Shown here piece by piece: positions 25,908 to 33,781 of a stretch of 64,000 nucleotides of DNA. Positions within the stretch are counted from its first letter, which is position 1. Every line of letters starts with the position of its first letter. Source of the DNA: Zhongshania aquimaris. GTDB taxonomy: Bacteria; Pseudomonadota; Gammaproteobacteria; Pseudomonadales; Spongiibacteraceae. Location of the stretch: NCBI RefSeq assembly GCF_019312595.1, contig NZ_JAHWDQ010000002.1, positions 434,001 to 498,000 of the forward strand, written 5' to 3'. A program made the position numbers and the translations under genes. The notes under the pieces were generated by a model. It saw nothing but the letters and a program-made list of their open reading frames with translations, was not told the origin of the DNA and did no database searches.

Positions 25908-27359
25908 CTAGCCCATCATTTTTTCAAGTAGTGCGAGCATCTTGTCGGTGTGCGGTGCTTTAAAGAACGGCGTTAAGCTTAGTATACCTTGCTTGTAAAA
26001 ACCTTTGCCGTGACTTAATTGGCGGAAGCCATCGAAGCCGTGGTAAGAGCCCATGCCGCTATGACCTACACCACCTAATGGCATAGTGTCTTGAAGAACA
26101 TGGGCGGCGATGTCATTGACGACCATGCCGCCAGATGTGGTATTGGTTTTTAGTAGATTAATTTCAGGTTTTGATTTTCCGAAATAGTAGAGGGCTAATG
26201 GGCGTTCACCGCGATTGATGTGGGCGGCAACTTGCCTGATGTCGGTATAGGTTTTAATTGGCATTGCGGGGCCGAATATCTCATCGGTCATGATTTTGCA
26301 GTCGTCGGCAGGGTCAATGACAAGCGTCGGTGCCAATTTGTGGTTGTGGGCTAACTTTTCTAAACCAATATCATCGCTAAGTGGGATAGTTTGATAGCCC
26401 CTGTCCATTGCTTCTTGAATATAGCCAGCAATACGCGCGCGATGACGCTCATTAATAATCGAGCCGTAATCGTCGTTGTCTGCCAAGGTGCCGAAGTTGT
26501 CAGCGACAAACTTTTTGGCAAGCTCAATAAATTGTGGCAGCACCTCGGCTTGTACAAAGGTGTAATCGGGAGCGAGACAAATTTGCCCCGCATTCATGGT
26601 TTTAAACGTGAAAATGCGCTCAACAGCGGCTTTTAGATCTGCGCCTTGGCCGATAATAACCGGACATTTACCGCCTAACTCTAAGGTGAGTGGTACAAGA
26701 TTCTCTGCGGCCGCTCGCATAACGTGCTTGGCGACCGATGGTGCGCCAGTAAACACGAGGTGATCAAAGGCCTGCGCAGTAAATGCAGCGGCGACATCGG
26801 GGCCGCCATTTACAACACAAATTTCTTCAGGGCCAAAGTCGGCAGTGAACAATTCTTGTAGCAGAGCGGAGGTTTCCGGAGTCAGCTCGGAAGGCTTTAT
26901 GATGGCGCGATTGCCCGCTGAGATTGCATTGCCCAAAGGTGAAAATGTGAGCTGAATTGGGAAATTCCACGGAGCGACTATACCAACTACTCCCATAGGT
27001 TGATAAAACACATGCGCGTCAGCGCCCAGAAGATTAAGGGGGAACTTAGCGCCGCGCTTTTCTGGTTTCATCCATTTGGCAGTATTTTTTCTGCAGTATT
27101 TAAGGCTTTCTATTGGCACTAAAATATCAAAAACAACGCTATCGAAATGTGAGCGTGCGCTGTAGTCGTTCTTCAGTGCGGTTGTCAGCTTTAGTTTGTT
27201 TTTGCGAAGCATCGCAATAAGACGATCAAGGCGTTCGAGCCGGGTCTTAAGATTTGGATAGCCGTCTTGAATGAAACTGCTGCGCTGCAACTCGACCAAA
27301 TTCTTAATGTAATGAAAATCGCTGTTCTCTTCTTGGGTGTTCAGTAGGGCGCTGTTCAT
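25908..27359 (-). CDS. Aldehyde dehydrogenase, coniferyl-aldehyde type
   Basis: An ALDH of 483 residues. It contains VVGIVAPWNFPIQLTFSPLG, the catalytic Glu in PLTLELGGKCPVII and the catalytic Cys in MNAGQICLAPDYTFV. The GQICLAPDY form is characteristic of the coniferyl-aldehyde dehydrogenase (CalB-like) branch, which also takes long or branched aldehydes. The frame is open upstream to a TTG at 27401, but ATG at 27359 with GAGG ahead is the better start. It is first in an apparent operon with the epoxide hydrolase. Confidence 0.88.
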   Translation of the reverse strand: MNSALLNTQEENSDFHYIKNLVELQRSSFIQDGYPNLKTRLERLDRLIAMLRKNKLKLTTALKNDYSARSHFDSVVFDILVPIESLKYCRKNTAKWMKPEKRGAKFPLNLLGADAHVFYQPMGVVGIVAPWNFPIQLTFSPLGNAISAGNRAIIKPSELTPETSALLQELFTADFGPEEICVVNGGPDVAAAFTAQAFDHLVFTGAPSVAKHVMRAAAENLVPLTLELGGKCPVIIGQGADLKAAVERIFTFKTMNAGQICLAPDYTFVQAEVLPQFIELAKKFVADNFGTLADNDDYGSIINERHRARIAGYIQEAMDRGYQTIPLSDDIGLEKLAHNHKLAPTLVIDPADDCKIMTDEIFGPAMPIKTYTDIRQVAAHINRGERPLALYYFGKSKPEINLLKTNTTSGGMVVNDIAAHVLQDTMPLGGVGHSGMGSYHGFDGFRQLSHGKGFYKQGILSLTPFFKAPHTDKMLALLEKMMG

Positions 27360-28097
27360 GTTTTTAATCCTCGCGTTGAGGGCGATCGTAATGAGTGGCA
27401 AAGGCTGAGTTACTAAGCCACAACGATAGGTCTAATGTGATCAATGATATGTATTTATGGAGGCTGCGACGGAGATTTGTTGCGCTTTATTGTTGATGAT
27501 TTACGTATTGCCGAATGCAGTCTACGAGCTTAATTGCATGAGATATTCGCAGTTAATGACCTTTAAGTCAATAACTGCGGGCAGCACATTCCCTCTCTGC
27601 GATCAGGTTTCTAACTGTTCTCTAAATTTAGGCGGGGTGGATCTCGTCCGATTCTCGACGCTTGGCATGAATGTATTTGGTTAAGCGTGGCCAGTTTTAC
27701 TCTAAGCATAAATGCAGTTTTCTCCACGCTATTTGTAGAAGACTTTCATTGATCCAAGCGGCTGCACTGTTGATGGCCTAAGATTTGAGTTGCCTGCTGA
27801 GCTAAGTCAAAAGTTGTCTTTAATCATTATTGATGTTCAAATCAATATAGGCCCGCATAACGCAGGGGATGAACCCGTGCCAGCGAGGTCTGCCTTCGTC
27901 CCTTGCGTGCTAAGCGAAGACGGGTGCGCGTATTGGGGCATGGATAGATGCCGAGAAAGAGTCATGGTGAACGTAGTGCGCCACCGCAAACTGCCATTGT
28001 CAAAGTCGGTGATGGGGTCTTGGTCCAATAAGCTTGAAAACATAGCAAGCCTAAGGCTTGGTGAATTTAAAAATTATGATTGCCGGAGTACAGCGCG
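27360..28097. other. Intergenic region between divergent ALDH and acyl-CoA synthetase genes
   Basis: A stretch of 738 bp with no supported gene. Plus-strand frames at 27457-27684 and 27790-28101 lack ribosome sites and family motifs. The second contains LIIIDVQ, which recalls isochorismatase starts, but nothing after it fits. The region should hold promoters for both flanking genes. Confidence 0.5.
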
Positions 28098-29729
28098 ATG
28101 AGCGATGTGATAAAAACACCATTAGAAATGCTCTATCAGTGGGAGTCGACCGCGGCTGAGCAAGTATTTTTGCGTCAGCCTAAGGCTTTGCAGTGGACAG
28201 AATATACGTGGGCGCAGGTTGCTGATCGGGCTCGCCGCCTGGCGACATATCTTTCCGCTCAAGACTACGAGCCCGGCAGTCGGATCGCAGTGTTCGCAAA
28301 AAATTGCGCAGACTGGGTAGTGGTTGATTTTGCAATTATGCTCAGTGGCCACGTTAGCGTGCCTTTGTATCCAGGTCAGGACGCCCCCTCGTCTAAATAC
28401 ATTTTAGAGCACAGTGAAAGCCGGCTAATTTTTCTCGGCCAGTTTGATATCGCTGAGCAAGCGGACACGGTGCTGCCTGCAGGAATTAAACGAATTGGTA
28501 TTTCAGGCTGTAGCTGCGAGGTTGAAGCAGATTTAGAAACCATTATTGCGAGTCATGAACCGATGGCAGACTCTCCGACACCGCATCTCGATGCCTTGAT
28601 GACCATTCTGTATACCTCTGGCACGACCGGTAATCCCAAAGGGGTAATGCATGTTCACGGTACGCCAGGGCGTATTTTGCCGCGTATGCAAAAGGACTGG
28701 AAAATTGGTGGCGGTCCAGAGCGCGAGCGCCTGATTTCATACTTGCCCTTGTCGCACGCAGCTGAGCGCTGCATTGTTGAAATGAATGCGCTTTACTGCA
28801 ACGGCATCATCTCGTTCTCTGAAGGATTGGAGACCTTTGCCGCGGAGCTGCGAGAAGTCGAACCTACCTTCTTCTTTTCGGTGCCTCGTTTGTGGGTGAA
28901 ATTTAAAGCGGCGGTTGACGCGAAAATCCCGCCATCTGTGCAGGCGGGGTTTGGCGAGGAGCAGAAGGAGCAGGTTAGAAAGCAGCTCGGCTTAAATAAA
29001 GCTCGAATGGTGTTGACGGGTTCGGCACCTTGCCCGCGTGACGTGCAAAACTGGTTTATCGATATGGGCGTGGTGTTACGTGAGGGATACTCCATGACTG
29101 AGAATTTTTGCGACGGAACATTTTGGTTGTCGGATGAGCGGCCGCAGGCCGGATGTGTGGGTATACCTTTGCAGGGTGTGCAAATTAAAATTACCGATGA
29201 CGAAGAAGTGTGTTTCAAAAGTGATGGCCTAATGACCGGCTACTATAAAAATCCAGAGAAAACCGCAGAGGCTTTAGTTGACGGCTGGTACCACACTGGT
29301 GACACAGGCAAGCTCGATGAAAATGGAAATTTATGGATTACCGGGCGTATTAGTGAAGTCTTCAAGACCACAAAAGGAAAGTTTATACAGCCGATAAAGT
29401 TAGAGGACGATTTCGGCTCGTTAATTGAGTTAGAGCAAGTCTGCGTTTGTGGTCACGGTCTTGACCAGCCTCTATTGTTGGCGACATTGTCAGAGTTAGC
29501 GCGTGGTTTGTCACGCGATGAATTGATTGCCAGTTTGGAAGCTTCATTGTCGTGTATTAACGCAACACTAGCGGCGTATGAGCGAGTAAATCAAATTGTT
29601 ATAACGCCAGAGTGGACGATTATGAACGGCCTACTTACACCGACCATGAAGCTCAAACGAAAAAGTATTATTGCGCATTTTAAAGATCAAATTGAGGCGA
29701 AGCACGAAAGTACGGTTGTGTTTATGTAG
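28098..29729 (+). CDS. AMP-binding acyl-CoA synthetase (long-chain type)
   Basis: A protein of 543 residues. Motif I is TILYTSGTTGNPKGVMHVHG near residue 172. The adenylate motif is REGYSMTENFCDGTF near 332, followed by DGWYHTGDTGKLDENGNLWI and GRISEVFKTTKGKFIQP. The TTKGKFI element is typical of long-chain fatty acyl-CoA synthetases. It activates a carboxylic acid to its CoA ester with ATP. I preferred ATG 28098 with GGAG nine bases upstream over the TTG at 28080. It could supply CoA esters to the TetR-controlled locus at 31-39 kb, and the aldehyde dehydrogenase upstream could make the acid (inference). Confidence 0.88.
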   Translation: MSDVIKTPLEMLYQWESTAAEQVFLRQPKALQWTEYTWAQVADRARRLATYLSAQDYEPGSRIAVFAKNCADWVVVDFAIMLSGHVSVPLYPGQDAPSSKYILEHSESRLIFLGQFDIAEQADTVLPAGIKRIGISGCSCEVEADLETIIASHEPMADSPTPHLDALMTILYTSGTTGNPKGVMHVHGTPGRILPRMQKDWKIGGGPERERLISYLPLSHAAERCIVEMNALYCNGIISFSEGLETFAAELREVEPTFFFSVPRLWVKFKAAVDAKIPPSVQAGFGEEQKEQVRKQLGLNKARMVLTGSAPCPRDVQNWFIDMGVVLREGYSMTENFCDGTFWLSDERPQAGCVGIPLQGVQIKITDDEEVCFKSDGLMTGYYKNPEKTAEALVDGWYHTGDTGKLDENGNLWITGRISEVFKTTKGKFIQPIKLEDDFGSLIELEQVCVCGHGLDQPLLLATLSELARGLSRDELIASLEASLSCINATLAAYERVNQIVITPEWTIMNGLLTPTMKLKRKSIIAHFKDQIEAKHESTVVFM

Positions 29730-29831
29730 CCGCAATAGTCTTCAGCGGGTCATAAAAAATTGCCTGTGTCGATTGCGTATGCAGGTGGCTAATTTATTAG
29801 CACTTGACTTGGATGTATATGGTGGCAATAG

Positions 29832-29990
29832 CATAGCCACGATGAAGCGCTTTACCACGCGCTGAGGAAGAGCGACGATGCTAGATTGCTGCTTATAACG
29901 TTTACCCTCCGCGCCAATGATACTTTGGTTCGTGTAATCTCGGCTCGTGATATGCACCGAAAAGAGAGGAATGTTTATGAGCAAAGTTAA
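29832..29990 (+). pseudogene. Truncated BrnT-type toxin, C-terminal half only
   Basis: An open frame of 52 codons ends at TAA 29988-29990. Its last part, RLLLITFTLRANDTLVRVIS followed by ARDMHRKERNVYEQ, is the conserved C-terminal half of BrnT ribonuclease toxins (VISAR and KER-Y motifs). A stop codon lies immediately upstream at 29829, and no N-terminal half with the usual WDPxKAxxNxxKHG pattern is found in any frame back to the acyl-CoA synthetase. The fragment has no start codon with a ribosome site. It overlaps the antitoxin start by 14 bases, the normal BrnT-BrnA layout, which supports the identification. Confidence 0.72.
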
Positions 29991-30249
29991 ACCCACGCCC
30001 GAATTCAAAACGGAAGCTGAAGAGCGAGCATTTTGGAAGAAGCATGATTCAAGCGATTATATTGATTGGGCGAAGGCGCAATCAGTTTCAATGCCAAAAC
30101 TGAAGCCGTCAATTAAAACCATTTCGCTCAGACTACCCGAGGGTTTGCTGGATAGCATAAAAATTGAAGCGAATAAGCGCGACATGCCCTATCAGTCTCT
30201 TATCAAGTCATGGCTTACCGATGATGTTAAACAGAGCCGCAATGTTTGA
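29977..30249 (+). CDS. BrnA/CopG-type antitoxin (orphan)
   Basis: A protein of 90 residues. The N-terminal part reads EERAFWKKHDSSDYIDWAKA, the hallmark of this CopG/BrnA antitoxin family (PF12441-like), followed by the ribbon-helix-helix region TISLRLPEGLLDSIKIEANK and MPYQSLIKSWL. It should bind DNA as a dimer and neutralise a BrnT-type toxin. The cognate toxin upstream is truncated, so this is an orphan antitoxin. The chosen ATG has GAGAGGA six bases ahead; an in-frame ATG at 29971 is also possible. It may persist as a regulator or to protect against related toxins. Confidence 0.85.
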   Translation: MSKVKPTPEFKTEAEERAFWKKHDSSDYIDWAKAQSVSMPKLKPSIKTISLRLPEGLLDSIKIEANKRDMPYQSLIKSWLTDDVKQSRNV

Positions 30250-30392
30250 TGATGTGCTAATTACTTCGCGTCTGCGCACCGCAGATAAACGCTAATTGGT
30301 TGCTGACCAGCATATTCTACAAATGCTTCTTAGCTTTCGGGTGAATCAACATCTGTAGACAATTTTGATGACTTATTTTTAGTTCGAATTTC

Positions 30393-30812
30393 TTACAGTG
30401 GCGGGTTGCCTGGAAGCTGCGCTAAGCCGTCATTCAGCTTTAGCCACGAAACCATAGAATCGCACCACATATGGCCCTGCAGATCGACTGAGCTTGGCTT
30501 GTCTAGCGATCCCACTTTTATGAATAAGAGATCGGGCATTTCAGTTGCGACAGAATACAGCGGCGTGCCGCAGTTACCACAGAAGTGACGATTTATCGTC
30601 AAGCCGGCATCGCCCTTCACGGTATACGCTTTAGATTCGCCGGTCATTTCGCAGCTAGCGGCAGGGAAGAAGGCGACCGTGGCAAAGGCGCTGCCAGACG
30701 CATATTGGCAATCGCGGCAATGACAGGCCATCACGCTAACGGGTTCGCTGCTGCAGGTGTAGCGGACGTCGCCACAGGCACACTGGCCTTGATGTATCGT
30801 ATGGTCGCTCAT
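30393..30812 (-). CDS. GFA family zinc protein
   Basis: A protein of 139 residues with the zinc-binding cysteines of the GFA/CENP-V domain: GQCACGDVRYTC, ACHCRDCQYASGSAF and RHFCGNCGTPLY. The founding member was called glutathione-dependent formaldehyde-activating enzyme, but most homologues have no proven reaction. It starts 25 bp after the stop of tetR on the same strand and may be co-transcribed with it. Confidence 0.88.
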   Translation of the reverse strand: MSDHTIHQGQCACGDVRYTCSSEPVSVMACHCRDCQYASGSAFATVAFFPAASCEMTGESKAYTVKGDAGLTINRHFCGNCGTPLYSVATEMPDLLFIKVGSLDKPSSVDLQGHMWCDSMVSWLKLNDGLAQLPGNPPL

Positions 30813-30837
30813 AAAAATTCTCCCGATATTTTATTTA

Positions 30838-31518
30838 TTAGTCGATCAATTTGTTGAGTTTATTAATAAGATGATTTATTTCGCCGCGTGAGTTTTCTGG
30901 GCTGCTAATAATGCCATTGAAAACAAGATGGGTGAGTTGATCTGCTATCGTTTCGCTACTTTCACGTTTTGTACCCGCAACGATGTCCCACAAATAATGC
31001 TCAATCGCGCCAAACACCACATTTCGAATGAGCACTGGCGATGCTGATTCAGTAATTTCGCCGCTTTGTTTTCCTTCACGTACTACATTGATAACAACGT
31101 TACTGTAGCGACGATTAAAGTCGTGAACCTTTTCCAGTAGTTCTGTCTGTGCGCCACGGGACTCGTTGAGAATAACCGTACATAGGTCGCTGTTATTGTC
31201 TAGCAGCGACATGTGAGTGTGGATAATGTAGCGCAGTTTGTTTTGTGCGCCAGAAATACCGCTGACACCGCCTTCCATGGTGGCGGTAATCTCCTCGTAA
31301 AACTCCTCAATGACTTTCACCATCAGCGCGCGTTTGCTTTTGAAGTAATGCAATACTGTGCCTTCGACGACACCAACGGCATCCGCTATTTCGGCAATCG
31401 TCGCGTCTTCATAGCCGCGGCTGATGAAGACTTTGCGGGCCGAGCTGACAATCTCTTTTTCGCGATGCTCTCGTGACAGGCGAGTGCGGGTGCCGGGCTT
31501 TTTTGTTTTAGTAACCAC
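30838..31518 (-). CDS. TetR/AcrR family transcriptional regulator
   Basis: A protein of 226 residues. The N-terminal HTH covers about residues 18-65: KEIVSSARKVFISRGYEDAT, then IAEIADAVGVVEGTVLHYFK. The rest is the ligand-binding and dimerisation domain. It is the third gene of the SDR-crotonase-tetR operon, so it is likely to regulate itself. Inverted repeats at 33201-33225 and 33719-33735, ahead of both arms of the divergent locus, are the likely operators (inference). A CoA ester or free acid of the pathway would be a typical inducer. By position it corresponds to AtuR of the Pseudomonas acyclic-terpene cluster. Confidence 0.9.
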   Translation of the reverse strand: MVTKTKKPGTRTRLSREHREKEIVSSARKVFISRGYEDATIAEIADAVGVVEGTVLHYFKSKRALMVKVIEEFYEEITATMEGGVSGISGAQNKLRYIIHTHMSLLDNNSDLCTVILNESRGAQTELLEKVHDFNRRYSNVVINVVREGKQSGEITESASPVLIRNVVFGAIEHYLWDIVAGTKRESSETIADQLTHLVFNGIISSPENSRGEINHLINKLNKLID

Positions 31519-31553
31519 GTTGTTATCTCTTCGTTGTGTTATCGCGTGGAAAC

Positions 31554-32345
31554 TTAATCGTCTCCGTGCGCAATAAAATCTGCTTCGCGTCGCTCTTTAA
31601 ACGAACGTAAGCCCTCTTGGAAGGCATTGCCTCCAAAGCTTAGGGTTTGAAGCTGCTGCTCTAATTTTAGCTGCGTGCCAAAGCTACTTTCGCAGGCGGA
31701 CCGCAATGCTTCTTTGGTTCTGCGTATCGCTGCGGGGGAAAGCTTAGCCAAGTTTGCCGCCAAGGTCGACGCTTCCTTCATTAGCTCTGCATCGTCTACG
31801 CACTTCCAAATCATGCCGCTGCGTGCGGCAACTTCGGCAGGCATCGCTTCGCCAGTTAAAAACAGCGCTAGCGCCTGATTATAGTTTAATCCGCGGCTGA
31901 CCAGCCAGGAGCAGCCCATATCGGGGATCACGCCAAGCTTGGGAACAAAGGGTAGTGAAAAGTAGGCCGATTTGGCAGCTAATACAATATCGGCATTCAA
32001 GCCCAAGCCCACGCCGGCACCAATTGCAGGGCCGTTAATAGCAGACACCACGGGTTTTGGCATCGCCATCAGATATTCCGCCAAGGGGTTATATGTGTCT
32101 TCGATCACCTTGTTAACGTAGTCGTCTAAAGGGCCTTCTTGGCTCATAAAGGTTTTGAGATTGCCTCCGGCACTAAAGAGTTTGCCTCTGCCAGTAAGTA
32201 GCACCGCGCGAATTTGATCGTCTGCTACTGCGGCCTTCAATGCTGCCAGCAAAGCATTGGCCATTTCTTCAGTAATGCTATTGAAGGAGCTCGGGTCATA
32301 TAGCGCAATGGTGCGCACGTAATCGTTGTCGCTGATTTCAATCAT
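31554..32345 (-). CDS. Enoyl-CoA hydratase/isomerase family protein, PaaG-like
   Basis: A crotonase-fold protein of 263 residues. The oxyanion-hole elements are LLTGRGKLFSAGGNLKTF near residue 50 and AINGPAIGAGVGLGLNADI near 103. The active-site segment is FSLPFVPKLGVIPDMGCSWL. Both Glu residues of true hydratases are absent (PF in place of PE, and no Glu 20 residues on), while the Asp in IPDMG matches isomerases such as PaaG. It is therefore more likely an enoyl- or dienoyl-CoA isomerase than a hydratase. It lies between the SDR (10-bp gap) and tetR (35-bp gap) in one operon. Confidence 0.85.
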   Translation of the reverse strand: MIEISDNDYVRTIALYDPSSFNSITEEMANALLAALKAAVADDQIRAVLLTGRGKLFSAGGNLKTFMSQEGPLDDYVNKVIEDTYNPLAEYLMAMPKPVVSAINGPAIGAGVGLGLNADIVLAAKSAYFSLPFVPKLGVIPDMGCSWLVSRGLNYNQALALFLTGEAMPAEVAARSGMIWKCVDDAELMKEASTLAANLAKLSPAAIRRTKEALRSACESSFGTQLKLEQQLQTLSFGGNAFQEGLRSFKERREADFIAHGDD

Positions 32346-32355
32346 GTTCTTATCC

Positions 32356-33159
32356 TTACTTTTTGCTAGAACTTAGGCAGTCGATTGTGGCATCGCCGAT
32401 TTGGTAGCCACCGTCAATATCGAGAATGGTGCCGGTAATGTATTTGCCCAAATCACTGCTTAAATACACCGCTGCGGCGCCGATATCGTCCACGGAACCC
32501 AGGTACCTCAGTGGTAATGCGTTGACGAGTTTTTGGCCGGCTTCAGGTTCGGTGGCAAACAAACGTTTTAGGCCTTCTGTCTCCGCCGTAAGACCCGGTG
32601 AAATACCGTTCACACAGATACCCGCTGGCCCCCACTCCATGGCCAGCGTTTTAAGCAGAGCGTTGACGCCGGCTTTGGCGGCGCAAACATGTGCCTGCAG
32701 CGGGGTTGGGTTGACGGCTTGCGGCGCGGTAATGGCAATAAAACGCGCGCCGGGCGTATTACAGTGGTCAAAAGCGGCGCGGAAGACGTGATAGCTGCCG
32801 ATAAGGTCGATATCAATGATGGTTTTAAAGCCGTTGGGGCTGATATCGATGGCGGGGGCAAAAAAGTTACCTGCGGCGCCGGCGACCACGATATCCAGGG
32901 GGCCAAATTTTTCAACGGTCGCCAATATCGCACTGTCTACCGCAGCATAGTCGCGGACATCGGCGCTGAAGGCGATCGCCTCGTATTTACCCTCCGCGCT
33001 AATTTCTCCAGCAGCTTTGACTGCCTTATCTAAATCGCGGCCAATGACGCTGATTTTTGCACCGAGTCTGGCCATCGATTTGGCTATGCCCAGATTGATT
33101 CCACTGGTGCCGCCAGAGATGAAAGCTACTTTGCCTTCTAGAGTATTTTCTTGAAACAC
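32356..33159 (-). CDS. SDR family oxidoreductase, 2,4-dienoyl-CoA reductase-like
   Basis: A protein of 267 residues. The NADP-binding motif is VAFISGGTSGINLGIAKSMA, and GAAGNFFAPAIDIS takes the NNAG place. The catalytic Tyr of YxxxK is replaced: the segment reads QAHVCAAKAGVNALLKTLAM, keeping the Lys. That pattern is typical of 2,4-dienoyl-CoA reductases, which also end in an IDGGYQIG-like tail. It would reduce or rearrange an unsaturated acyl-CoA. It is the first gene of the minus-strand operon, with the palindromic operator candidate 42 bp upstream. Confidence 0.85.
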   Translation of the reverse strand: MFQENTLEGKVAFISGGTSGINLGIAKSMARLGAKISVIGRDLDKAVKAAGEISAEGKYEAIAFSADVRDYAAVDSAILATVEKFGPLDIVVAGAAGNFFAPAIDISPNGFKTIIDIDLIGSYHVFRAAFDHCNTPGARFIAITAPQAVNPTPLQAHVCAAKAGVNALLKTLAMEWGPAGICVNGISPGLTAETEGLKRLFATEPEAGQKLVNALPLRYLGSVDDIGAAAVYLSSDLGKYITGTILDIDGGYQIGDATIDCLSSSKK

Positions 33160-33200
33160 GAGACTGTTCCCTTTAACTGAGATTTGATTGTAATTTAGCG

Positions 33201-33225
33201 CATAATTGAGTAAAGCTCAATTATG
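33201..33225. promoter_or_regulatory. Inverted repeat, candidate TetR operator O1
   Basis: Perfect 10-bp arms CATAATTGAG and CTCAATTATG flank the 5-bp spacer TAAAG. It lies 42 bp ahead of the SDR start on the minus strand, where a repressor would cover the promoter. The core ATTGAG-N5-CTCAAT recurs at 33719 ahead of the divergent carboxylase operon, which argues for a shared regulator, most simply the TetR protein encoded at 30838. Confidence 0.75.
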
Positions 33226-33415
33226 TTGGGGGTGCGTCTTTGGGGTGTAAAATTTGTCCCGCGATATTGCTTGTGTGGCTTATATTCGCCTTTAAAAAAT
33301 AAACTCGTTTTAAATCAGTATTTTGCGCTGTAAATCCATAAGAGAGGGGTGCGATTATTATCCGCTGAGAATGAGGTGGAGTGGCCACTCAATAAAGTTG
33401 CGAGCATTATCAATA

Positions 33416-33444
33416 TTGATCTTTTAGTCATTATATTCTATATT
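33416..33444 (+). promoter_or_regulatory. Sigma-70-like promoter for a candidate small RNA
   Basis: A -35 box TTGATC (33416-33421) and a -10 box TATATT (33439-33444) are separated by 17 bp, giving a predicted start near 33451. A degenerate copy of the TetR-type repeat (ATTAAC, CTTTG, CTCAAT at 33442-33458) overlaps the -10 box and start, so the promoter may be repressed by the same regulator. Confidence 0.5.
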
Positions 33445-33450
33445 AACCTT

Positions 33451-33526
33451 TGCTCAATAGCGGGTTTTCGCGGTGTATTGTATTAGGTGCGACTCTTCCC
33501 CGCCGTTTACGGCGGGTCTTTTTTAT
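33451..33526 (+). ncRNA. Candidate small RNA or attenuated leader of about 75 nt
   Basis: A well-spaced promoter (33416-33444) is followed about 50 bp later by a strong intrinsic terminator (33499-33524) with no reading frame between them. The transcript would be about 75 nt, ending in a hairpin and U-run, the usual form of an Hfq-type small RNA. Alternatively it is a leader ending ahead of the carboxylase operon, whose ATG is 250 bp further on. No known RNA family is recognised. Confidence 0.5.
33499..33526 (+). terminator. Intrinsic terminator with no upstream protein gene
   Basis: Stem CCCGCCG and CGGCGGG with loop TTTA is followed by TCTTTTTTATTTTT. The T-run is on the plus strand, but the nearest plus-strand gene upstream ends more than 3 kb away and the genes to the left are on the minus strand. 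It must end a non-coding transcript or read-through. Confidence 0.88.
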
Positions 33527-33718
33527 TTTTCCTCGGTTGTTGCGAAAAGTACGGCGCCATATGGAGTTTTGGTGTCTAGCGGCTCAATTTCTAGAGCTCA
33601 TCTCTCCTCTATTGAATAATAACTAATAGTGTTAATCCGTAATATTTTACATTTTAATAAGATTTTTACGTGATTTTCGTAAATATATTTTATTGCGTTC
33701 GTCCTTTTTTGTATTTAT

Positions 33719-33735
33719 ATTGAGTGTTGCTCAAT
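33719..33735. promoter_or_regulatory. Inverted repeat, candidate TetR operator O2
   Basis: ATTGAG, spacer TGTTG, CTCAAT: the same arms and spacer length as O1 at 33205-33221. It lies 46 bp ahead of the biotin carboxylase ATG, in the expected promoter zone of the plus-strand operon. Confidence 0.72.
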
Positions 33736-33781
33736 TGTATTGTTTGAATATTGTCGATAACTAAGCACACTGGAAAATTCA

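Noticed and set aside
27457-27684. Plus-strand frame of 75 codons between the ALDH and acyl-CoA synthetase genes
   Set aside because: No start signal and no recognisable protein pattern.
27790-28101. Plus-strand frame of 103 codons containing LIIIDVQ, like an isochorismatase start
   Set aside because: Nothing after the first 15 residues fits the family, there is no ribosome site, and it ends inside the acyl-CoA synthetase start.
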